Below, in pieces: positions 10,741 to 19,600 of a DNA stretch of 64,000 nt (position 1 is the stretch's first letter; every line of letters starts with the position of its first letter). The notes under the pieces were generated by a model. That model was not told the origin of the DNA, did no database searches, and was given only the letters and a program-made list of their open reading frames with translations. This DNA comes from Schauerella aestuarii (GTDB lineage Bacteria > Pseudomonadota > Gammaproteobacteria > Burkholderiales > Burkholderiaceae_B): NCBI RefSeq assembly GCF_009866805.1, contig NZ_SIZW01000042.1, positions 682,001 to 746,000 of the forward strand. Direction: 5' to 3'. The position numbers were made by a program, and so were the translations under genes.

Positions 10741-11520
10741 ATGCGCCTTGCCACCTGGAACGTGAACTCCCTGAATGTCCGCCTGCCGCAGGTGCTCGAC
10801 TGGCTCGCCGCCAACCCTGTAGACGCGCTGTGCATCCAGGAGCTCAAACTGGCGCACGACAAATTCCCGCTGGATGCATTCAAGGAAGTGGGTTACCACG
10901 CCGAGTGGGCAGGCCAGAAAACCTATAACGGTGTGGCCATCGTGTCGCGCGAACCGGCGCACAGTGTGGTGCGCAACATTCCCGGCATGGAAGACCTCCA
11001 GCAGCGCGTGATCGCTGTGACCTTGCCCAGCACCGCGGGCGACGTGCGCGTGATCTGCGCGTATTGCCCGAATGGTCAATCGCTCGATTCGGACAAGTAC
11101 GTGTACAAGCTCGGCTGGTTTGCGGAGCTCAAACGATGGCTCGAACAGGAACTCGCCCAGCATCCCCTTCTGGCGATTCTGGGCGATTACAACGTGGCGC
11201 CTGCCGATGAAGACGTCCACAACCCCGAAAAGTGGGAAGGCCAGGTGCTGGTGTCCCCGCCCGAACGCGAAGCCTATTTCGACCTGCTCAAACTTGGCCT
11301 GACGGACTCGTTCCGCATGTTTGAACAACCGGAAAAGTCGTTTAGCTGGTGGGACTATCGCCAGTTCGGCTTTCGGCGCAATGCGGGCCTGCGCATCGAC
11401 CATGTGTTGCTCTCGGAGGCGCTCAAATCGGTATGCACCGCATGCGTCATCGACAAGGGTCCGCGCGGCAATACACAACCGTCGGATCACACGCCCGTGA
11501 TCGCCACGCTGTCGATCTGA
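10741..11520 (+). CDS. xth: Exodeoxyribonuclease III / AP endonuclease
   Basis: A 259-residue member of the ExoIII family of base-excision-repair nucleases, which cuts 5' of abasic sites and degrades 3' ends of duplex DNA. Diagnostic motifs are present in order: ATWNVNSLNVR at the start, CIQELKL with the metal-binding glutamate, YCPNGQS, ILGDYNVAPADEDV with the catalytic Asp/Asn, and RIDHVLLS and SDHTPVIA at the end. I start it at ATG 10741 (MRLATWNVNSL), which matches the family N-terminus; an in-frame start at 10711 would add ten unconserved residues. The single gene is followed 70 bp later by a tRNA with its own apparent promoter. Confidence 0.95.
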   Translation: MRLATWNVNSLNVRLPQVLDWLAANPVDALCIQELKLAHDKFPLDAFKEVGYHAEWAGQKTYNGVAIVSREPAHSVVRNIPGMEDLQQRVIAVTLPSTAGDVRVICAYCPNGQSLDSDKYVYKLGWFAELKRWLEQELAQHPLLAILGDYNVAPADEDVHNPEKWEGQVLVSPPEREAYFDLLKLGLTDSFRMFEQPEKSFSWWDYRQFGFRRNAGLRIDHVLLSEALKSVCTACVIDKGPRGNTQPSDHTPVIATLSI

Positions 11521-11550
11521 CACGGGTGTCAGAACACGCGTTTCGGGCGC

Positions 11551-11578
11551 TGGTCACGCAGATATTTCGTGCTATATT
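11551..11578 (+). promoter_or_regulatory. Probable sigma-70 promoter of the tRNA-Ala gene
   Basis: TATATT at 11573-11578 resembles a -10 box, and TGGTCA at 11551-11556 is a partial -35 match with 16-bp spacing. It ends 12 bp before the tRNA 5' end, where a tRNA promoter is expected. The -35 match is weak. Confidence 0.45.
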
Positions 11579-11590
11579 GCCTGACGATTT

Positions 11591-11666
<76 letters not shown>

Positions 11667-11677
11667 ATATTCCATGC

Positions 11678-11712
11678 AAAAAGCCTTGAAATTCACATTT
11701 CAAGGCTTTTTT
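11678..11712 (+). terminator. Rho-independent terminator after tRNA-Ala
   Basis: AAAAAGCCTTGAAA (11678-11691) pairs with TTTCAAGGCTTTTTT (11698-11712) around a six-base loop, giving a 14-bp stem ending in a T run. It lies 12 bp after the tRNA and is the strongest terminator in the window. Confidence 0.9.
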
Positions 11713-11832
11713 GTTGGCCGCAAGAGCGATAGCGCGCCGCAACCTCGCCATAAGTGCTGCCGCTCAAACTACTCGAGCGACTTTTACTTTCGGCTTGGTC
11801 GTTGAGCAGCAAAACGCGGCACAATTTTGCGG

Positions 11833-13188
11833 ATGTCGCACCGCTTCGCTTACCTCGTTTCCCTCCCCCACTTTCTTCGTTGTCTGGCGCCCGCCGTCCT
11901 TCTCGCTTCAAGCCTGTTCTGGAATGTGCTCTCCCACGCGGCAGAGCCCGTGGGGCGCGAATCTTCGCCAGTTCAGGCGCAGCCACGCCAAGATTCCGTC
12001 GAGCATGAAGATGGGCCCAAGCCGTCCGCCCAGCGTCTGTCCTTCTGGAACGTTCCACGCGCCGGCGGCAACAGCTTCAATCGACTGCCTCCTACGCTTG
12101 ACTATTTCAAGGCGCTCAAAGCCTACGGTGCCGAATGGGTGCGGCTGTCCTACGACAAATGGAAGCCGGCTCAACGCGATTTCCTGTTGGGCAACGCCGA
12201 TAAGTACGACCATCTCGCGCCCGCTGACCTGGCAACGCTGCGCGCCACACTGGATCGCGCGCACGCCGCCGGTTTGAAGGTGGTCGTGACGCCGTTATCG
12301 CTACCCGGCATGCGCTGGTCGCAAAACAACGGCGGCACGTTCGACGATCGGCTCTGGCAAGATCGCACGTACTGGGATCAGTCAGCCGCATTCTGGCGTG
12401 ACATGGCCACGGCATTGAAGGATCATCCCGCGATCGCCGCCTACAACCTGATCAACGAGCCCGCGCCGGAAAAGCAAAGCACCCTGGCCGAGCATGCCGA
12501 CGCCGACACCATGCGCGCCTGGTATGCCGATCAGCGCGGCACCATGCGCGACCTGCCGGCCTTCTACGCACACGTCATCGCTGCCATACGCGAGGTCGAC
12601 CGCGATACGCCGGTGATGGTGGATGCCGGATGGTTTGCCGCAGCCGACGCATTTGCGTACTGGCCCTATCCGCTGGACGATCGCCGCGTGCTGTACAGCG
12701 TGCACATGTACGAGCCGTATGCCGCCACGAGTGCGCCCAATCTGAAACGCCAGCCGCCCTACGACTATCCCGGCCTCGTACCCTTTGCCGGATCATTAGG
12801 CCGTTGGGATGCCACGCGCGTGGCGCAGTATCTGCGGCAAGCGTTCGACTGGTCCGCCATGCACAGCGTGCCGGCCAATCGCATGGTCGTCGGCGAACTG
12901 GGATGCGTGCGTCAAATGCCATGGTGCGCGCAATACCTGGAGGATGTGCTCGGCACGATCGACAAGCTTGAAGCGCATTGGGCGTTTTACAGCTTTCGCG
13001 AAGATGCCTGGGACGCAATGGACTACGAGCTCGGCCAGGCGAAAGTGCCGTCGGCCTATTGGCAGGCCATCGAACAAGGTCTCCCGGATCCCGTTGCTCG
13101 CCGCGCCACACCCGAGTTCGAACCGATCGCCAGGCGGCTTGCACCGCGAATCGGTCATGTTCCGGTTGCCGTGCCCGCCGTCAATTGA
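11833..13188 (+). CDS. Exported GH5-type cellulase-family glycoside hydrolase
   Basis: A 451-residue secreted protein with an N-terminal signal sequence (hydrophobic core APAVLLASSLFWNVL, probable cleavage after SHA). The catalytic (alpha/beta)8 barrel carries YNLINEPAPE, with the acid/base glutamate of the Asn-Glu-Pro motif, and VVGELGC, with the nucleophile glutamate near its end, as in GH5 endoglucanases. The ATG at 11833 is chosen; an in-frame TTG two codons upstream is possible, and no clear ribosome site is visible for either. The gene stands upstream of a 44-residue basic protein and the cyclic glucan synthase, so a role in processing surface glucans is possible but unproven. Confidence 0.82.
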   Translation: MSHRFAYLVSLPHFLRCLAPAVLLASSLFWNVLSHAAEPVGRESSPVQAQPRQDSVEHEDGPKPSAQRLSFWNVPRAGGNSFNRLPPTLDYFKALKAYGAEWVRLSYDKWKPAQRDFLLGNADKYDHLAPADLATLRATLDRAHAAGLKVVVTPLSLPGMRWSQNNGGTFDDRLWQDRTYWDQSAAFWRDMATALKDHPAIAAYNLINEPAPEKQSTLAEHADADTMRAWYADQRGTMRDLPAFYAHVIAAIREVDRDTPVMVDAGWFAAADAFAYWPYPLDDRRVLYSVHMYEPYAATSAPNLKRQPPYDYPGLVPFAGSLGRWDATRVAQYLRQAFDWSAMHSVPANRMVVGELGCVRQMPWCAQYLEDVLGTIDKLEAHWAFYSFREDAWDAMDYELGQAKVPSAYWQAIEQGLPDPVARRATPEFEPIARRLAPRIGHVPVAVPAVN

Positions 13189-13279
13189 TTGCAAAGATAC
13201 TTCCCCGTTACGTGAGATAAGGGCGTATGCTGGGCCGTGCCGGTTTGGCACTCAATGGTTGCGGTTTTAGGAGTTCGTC

Positions 13280-13414
13280 ATGGCCAAAGGTCAGGTACGC
13301 GGTAACCGCGAAGTTAAAAAACCCAAGCAACCCCCAAAGCCTACGACGCCGGCGTCGCCTTTTGGCGCCACGACATCCCGGGCTGGCGCACAAGCCGCCG
13401 ATAAGAAGAAATAA
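13280..13414 (+). CDS. Small basic protein (44 aa), unknown function
   Basis: A short gene starting at ATG 13280 with AGGAG at 13269-13273, encoding 44 residues: MAKGQVRGNREVKKPKQPPK at the N-terminus, a Pro/Thr/Ser-rich middle and a DKKK end. It has no hydrophobic segment and many Lys/Arg, so it is probably cytoplasmic and could bind nucleic acid. I recall similar short MAKGQ-RxNRE-KKPK proteins in Burkholderiales genomes, without a known role. The clean Shine-Dalgarno site and sensible composition make it a believable gene. Confidence 0.72.
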   Translation: MAKGQVRGNREVKKPKQPPKPTTPASPFGATTSRAGAQAADKKK

Positions 13415-13448
13415 GCACGATCGCTTGCAGTAGTTCGATCGCTTGATC

Positions 13449-13474
13449 GGTCGCTTGGTTTGTGCCGAGCGACC
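13449..13474 (+). terminator. Possible terminator hairpin after the small basic protein
   Basis: GGTCGCT (13449-13455) pairs exactly with AGCGACC (13468-13474), 12-base loop, followed by GCCTTT. The T run is short, so termination would be weak. Confidence 0.35.
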
Positions 13475-13482
13475 GCCTTTGA

Positions 13483-13498
13483 GCCTGCACGTGCAGGC
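13483..13498. promoter_or_regulatory. Perfect 16-bp palindrome, possible protein-binding site
   Basis: GCCTGCACGTGCAGGC is fully self-complementary with no spacer. It is located about 120 bp upstream of the glucan synthase start and 70 bp after the small basic protein. Candidate operator; nothing else identifies the binding factor. Confidence 0.4.
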
Positions 13499-13541
13499 CA
13501 TTTCGTTGCAGCGTTGCGGCAGGCCATGCTTTCACCTGCTG

Positions 13542-13550
13542 CCCCCCCCC
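13542..13550 (+). repeat. C9 homopolymer upstream of the glucan synthase gene
   Basis: A run of nine cytosines about 70 bp before the probable start codon of the glucan synthase. Such tracts can slip during replication, and in Bordetella poly-C tracts switch genes such as fim and bvgS. A regulatory role here is a guess. Confidence 0.5.
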
Positions 13551-13619
13551 TCCTTTTCAGTTCTCGCTTCACCCGTTCAGTTCCCTCATCGGCCCAGTTG
13601 CATGACGCGCGACTAGCGG

Positions 13620-16600
13620 ATGATGTCGCCCGCGCACGCCCGCTTGATCAGTACCGACGCCCTGTCGGCGTACTCGCTTCGCCTGTCGCGAGCCAACCTT
13701 GGCCAGAGAGGCGCCATGTTCACACTTTCCTCACTCATGGGCGCGCGCGCGCCATCGCTGTGGACGTCGCACGCGCCCGTGCGCGACGAGTTGTTCGGCG
13801 TTGAACGCCTGGAGCAGCATGCCGCCAGCTTGGCGGCCGCGCAAATCGTCACCCTCAAGCCGCCCAAGGTGCTGTCGCTGCGCATCCGCTTGAAAGACAA
13901 TGCGAACGTGCTGCTGGCCGCCTACCGCGCAAGCGCGATCGAGCTGGAAAGTGGACATAAAGTGGTGCCCGCTGCCGAATGGTTGCTGGACAATTACCAT
14001 CTGGTCGAAGCGCAGATTCGCGAAATCCGCGACGACCTTCCTCCAGGCTACTACCACCAGTTGCCCAAACTCGCGTCCGGCCCTTTCGCAGGCTATCCGC
14101 GGGTGTTTGGACTGGCTTGGGCCTACGTGGCGCATTCGGATAGCCACGTCGACCAGGAATCGCTGCGGCGATTCGTCGCGGCTTATCAGCATGTGCAGCC
14201 CCTCGAAATCGGCGAGCTATGGGCCGTGGCGATTACGTTGCGTATCGTCCTCATCGAGAACCTCCGGCGCCTCGCGGACCAGATGACCGCAGGACGCGCC
14301 GTGCGCGGTCAGGCCGATATGCTGGCCGAGCAATTGCGCGATACCGATCGCCCGCAGCGCCTGCTGGATGCCGCCGACGCGGCATGGCCTGCGTCACCTC
14401 TGGCTGAGTTGTTTGCGGCGCAACTCGCCAAGCGACTACGCGATCAGGATCCGCGCACGACGCCCGCTCTCGCCTGGCTGGAAGAGCGGCTCAAACGGCA
14501 AGCGCTATCCCTCGAAGAGGCGGTGCAACACGCCCAACTTCGTCAAGGCGCCTCGAACGTGAGCGTGCGCAATGTGATTACCAGCATGCGCTTGATCTCC
14601 GATATCGACTGGGCCGACTGGTTCGAAAGCGTCAGCCTGGTCGACGAGCGCTTGCGTCGTGCCAGCCCTTTCGCCGACATGGATTTCGCGACCCGCAACC
14701 GCTATCGCAGTGCCATCGAGCAACTGGCGCGCGGCGCCCCGCTCTCGGAATTGGACATCACCGACGCCGCGCTGGCGACCGCTCGAAAAAGCGCCGCGCA
14801 AGCCGCCACCGCCTTCGAAGCCGATCTTGCGGCATCGAGCGGCGATGCCGCGTCAAGGGCTACCGTCACGTCCACGCGACTCGGCCTGAACATCGATGCG
14901 GCCCGGCTCGCCGACCCCGGCTATCACTTGATTGCCGAAGGCCGCCCGGCGTTCGAACGCATCATCGGCTTCAAGCAACCCGTCAGGCTGCGGCTCAACC
15001 GGTTGCACGTCCGATTGGGCATGGGGGGCTACATCGGCGCCATCCTGGTCGTGACATTGGGATTGCTCGCGTTGGCGCTTTGGGCATTGAACACCGCGGA
15101 TGTCGGCGTTGGATGGCTGATCGCCTACGCGTTGCTCGTTTGCATTCCGGCTACCGAAACCGCCACGGCCGTCATCAACCGTGTGGTGGCGTGGCACGTG
15201 GGCGCGTCAGCGCTACCGGGGCTGGAGCTGGCGTCAGGCGTGCCGTCGCACCTGCGCACCCTGATCGCGGTGCCCGCCTTGCTCACCAATGATGCCGAAG
15301 TGCTGGAACACATCGAGCAGCTCGAAGTGCATCATCTGAGCGGCGCCGGAGGCGACCTCTCGTTTGCCCTGGTGCTGGATGGCGTGGACGCCGATCGCGA
15401 CGTGCTGCCGCAAGACGCTGCAACACTCGCCACTGCTGCCGCTGCCATCGCGCGGTTGAACGCCCGGTACGCCTCGTCGGCCGGTGGCCCACGCTTTATC
15501 CTGCTGTACCGCCGTCGCGTCTTCAACCCCGCCGAGCAAACCTGGATGGGCTGGGAGCGTAAACGGGGCAAGCTCCATGAACTCAATCGACTCTTGCGCG
15601 GCGCGGCGGATACGACGTTCATCGCGATCGATGGCGTGGCGCCGCAGGTTCCCTCAGGCGTCAAGTATGTGCTGACGCTGGACGCGGATACCCGGTTGCC
15701 GCGCGACGCCGCGTTGCACTTGATCGGCAAGATGGCGCATCCCTTGAACCGGCCGCGTTTTTCGCAAAGCGAGCAACGCGTGGTGGGCGGCTATGCGATT
15801 CTGCAGCCGCGCGTGACACCTGCGTTGCCGATCGGGCGCGAGGGGTCGCTGTATCAACGGGTGTTCTCCAGCCCAGGGGGCATGGATCCGTACGCCAGCG
15901 CGGTATCCGATGTGTACCAGGATCTATTTGGCGAAGGTTCGTTCACCGGCAAGGGCATCTACGACGTCGACGCCGTGGAAGCGGCGCTGGCGGGCCGCAT
16001 TCCGCAGAATACGATGCTCAGTCACGACCTGTTCGAAGGCGTCTTCGCCCGCGCAGGCCTGGCGTCGGATATCGAAGTGGTCGAGGATGTGCCGGCCCGG
16101 TACGATGTGGCCGCAAAGCGCCAGCATCGCTGGACCCGGGGCGACTGGCAACTGCTGCCGTGGATCACGGGCCGCCGTCCGCTCACCGGCACAGGGCGCG
16201 GCAAGATGCTCGACAACCTGCGCCGCTCGCTGCAGGCACCGCTTTCGTTCGCGACGCTGGCACTCTGTGCCTTCATGCCGCTTGACGCCGGCGTCATCGG
16301 TGCCGCGCTGATCGTGGCAGGGCTCGCACTGCCGGCCATCATGCCAGGCGCGTTCGGCCTCTGGCCGCGCCGCAGTGGCATCCTGGTACAGCATCATCTG
16401 GCCATGCTGGCTGCCGACATGCGGCGCGCGATGTTGCAAGTCGCACTGGCGTTGGCGTTCATGGCCGATCAAGCGTGGCGCATGTGCGACGCGATCGTGC
16501 GCACACTCGTGCGCCTGGTCACGCGACGCCGTTTGCTGGAATGGACGACATCGGCCCAATCCGGGCGCAATCCGCGCTTGCGGATCGCCGGGTTCTACCG

Positions 16601-19600
16601 CGAGATGGCACCGAGCTGTGTGGCAGCTGTGGTAATGGCGTTGACTGCCGTTGCGGTTGTGCCGGCCTCGTGGCCGCTGCCGCTGGTACTCGCACTGCTC
16701 TGGCTGGGCGCCCCGGCACTGGCCTGGCGCGTAAGCCGATCCCCAAGGGTGCCGCAGCGCTTGACGCTCTCTGCCGAAGACGCTCAGGACCTGCGATTGA
16801 TCGCCAGGCGAACATGGCGGTTCTTCGAAACGTTCGTGACGCCGCTCGACAATATGCTGCCGCCGGACAATTTTCAGGAGACGCCCAAGCCGGTGATCGC
16901 CTCGCGCACCTCGCCGACCAACATCGGGCTTTATCTGCTCTCGGCAGTCAGTGCGCGCGATTTCGGCTGGGCGGGCACCCACGAGATCGTGGACCGGATC
17001 GAAGCCACGTTTGCCACGCTGCACAAGTTGCCGCGATTCAACGGTCACTTCTATAACTGGTACGGCACGCGCGAACTCGATGCGCTGGCGCCCGCCTATG
17101 TGTCGTCGGTGGATAGCGGCAATCTCGCGGGGCATTTGATCGCATTGGCCAATGCCTGCGATGAGTGGCGCGAGCAGCCGGTGTCGCGGCACGTGCAGAC
17201 CGGATTGCACGACACGCTGATGCTGGCCCGTCTGTCGGCCGGCGCGCACATCGGCGCCACACCCGCTGCGCAAGATCCGCTCGGTGCAGTACTCGATGAA
17301 CTCGATGTGGCGCTGCTCGGCACGCAGGATCTCGATGCCATGCTGCCCGTGGTCAAACGCCTGGCGGACAAGGCAACGACGCTGGCGCATGTGCATTTGC
17401 CGGCCGCCGAGGCCGGCCCGGGTGCCGACACGCTGTTCTGGATCGACGCACTGCGCCACGCGGTGACCGACCACCTGCACGATCGCGCCATGCGGGCCGA
17501 CGGGGGGCATACGATCGGCGACATTCATCCCCTGGATCACCGTTTGATGGCCGTGGCCGCCACCGCGCGGCAACTCGCCTGGGACATGGATTTTGCGTTT
17601 CTGCTCGATCCGGAGCGCAAGCTGCTCTCGATCGGCTACAGCGTGCCGGACAACCAGATCGACACCAACTGCTACGACCTCCTCGCCTCCGAAGCGCGGC
17701 TGGCCAGCCTCTTCGCCATTGCGAAGGGCGACGTGGCCACCCGGCACTGGTTTCGCTTGAGCCGGTCGGCGACGCCGATGGGCAACGGCTCGGCGTTGAT
17801 TTCCTGGTCGGGCTCGATGTTCGAATATTTGATGCCCTCGCTCGTGATGCGCGCACCGGCCGGCAGCCTGCTCGAGCAGACCAATCGTCTGGTCGTCGAT
17901 CGCCAGGCGGCCTACGGTCGCTCGCTCGGTATTCCGTGGGGAGTGTCCGAATCCGCCTACAACGCGCGCGACATCGACTTCACCTATCAATACGCCAACT
18001 TCGGCGTGCCGGGCCTGGGCTTAAAGCGCGGGCTGTCCGAGAACGTCGTCATCGCGCCGTACGCCACCGGCTTGGCCACCATGGTCGATCCCCATGCGGC
18101 GCGCAGCAACTTTGCGTTGATGGCCAGCATGGGTGCGCTGGGCCACTACGGCTTCTATGAAGCGCTCGATTTCACCCGTTCACGCTTGCCTGAGGATGAG
18201 AGCGTCGCCATCGTTTATAACTACATGGCCCATCACCAGGGCATGACCATCGTCGCCATTGCCAACACGCTGCATGACGGATGCATGCGGGCCCGCTTTC
18301 ACGCCGAGCCGGCGATTCAGGCGTGCGAGCTGTTGCTGCAAGAGCGTTTGCCGCGCGATGTGGCGATCGCACACCCGCGCGCCGAAGAAGTCAAAACCGC
18401 AGCGGCCGGCACCATTGGGGACGCGCCCACCGTTCGCCGGCTCACGTCCACGCCGATGGGCGCGCCGGTCACCCACCTGCTTTCCAACGGCCGCTATGCG
18501 GTCATGCTTACGACGGCGGGCGGCGGCTATAGCCGATGGCACGATATGGCCGTAACGCGCTGGCGGGAAGACACGACGCGCGACGATGGCGGTTCGTTCG
18601 TTTTCATTCGCGACCGTCAAACGGGCTTGATCTGGTCGGCGGGCGTACAGCCCGTCGGCATCGAAAGCCGGCATAGCGATGTGGTGTTCGGTGAGGATCA
18701 CGCCGCCTTTACCCGCCACGATGGGCCCCTGACGACCAGCATGGAAGTGATGGTGTCGGGCGAAGACGACGGCGAAGTGCGACGGATCACCATCGTCAAC
18801 AGCGGACGGCGCGCGCGCGAACTCGACATCACATCGTATGCCGAGCTCGTCCTTGCCACCCCCGCAGCGGACAACGCCCACCCGGCATTCGCCAAGCTTT
18901 TCGTCGTGACCGAGTATCTGCCGGAGTTCGGTGCACTGGTGGCCACCCGCCGGCCGCGCGCGCATGGCGAAGTGCAGGTATGGGCGGCGCATTTTCCGGT
19001 GATCGAAGCACAGGTGGCCGCCGCGCCGCAGTACGAGTCCGACCGGGCCAAGTTCGTCGGCCGCGGCCGCACCGTGGGCACGGCACAGGCCATCTTCAGT
19101 CAAACTGCACTATCCAACACGGTTGGCACGGTGCTTGACCCCATCTTCTCATTGCGCCAGCGCATTCGCGTCACCCCGGGAACGGTGGCGCGCATCGCCT
19201 TCTGGACGGTGGTGGCGAGTTCACGCGAAGCATTGCTCGACCTGATCGACCGGCACCACGACCGCAGCGCCTTTGACCGCGCCAAAACGTTGGCGTGGAC
19301 GCAGGCCCAGGTGCAATTGCGTCATCTGGATATCGATACCGAAGAGGCCGCGGATTTCCAGCGTTTGGCCGCGCCTATTCTGTATGCCGACGGCCGCTTC
19401 CGCGCGCCGTCCGACACCATCGCAAGGGGCCTGCGCGATCAGAAAGCGCTTTGGCCGCACGCCATCTCGGGCGATCTGCCCATCGTGCTGCTGCGGGTGG
19501 ACGACATCGAAGACATGCCGATGGTGCGCCAGATGCTGCGCGCGCACGAATACTGGCGCATGAAACGGCTGGCCGTAGACCTGGTGATCATCAACGAACG

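Noticed and set aside
15924-17990. 688-residue open frame on the minus strand
   Set aside because: Opposite the glucan synthase; His/Gln/Arg-rich with no recognisable domain.
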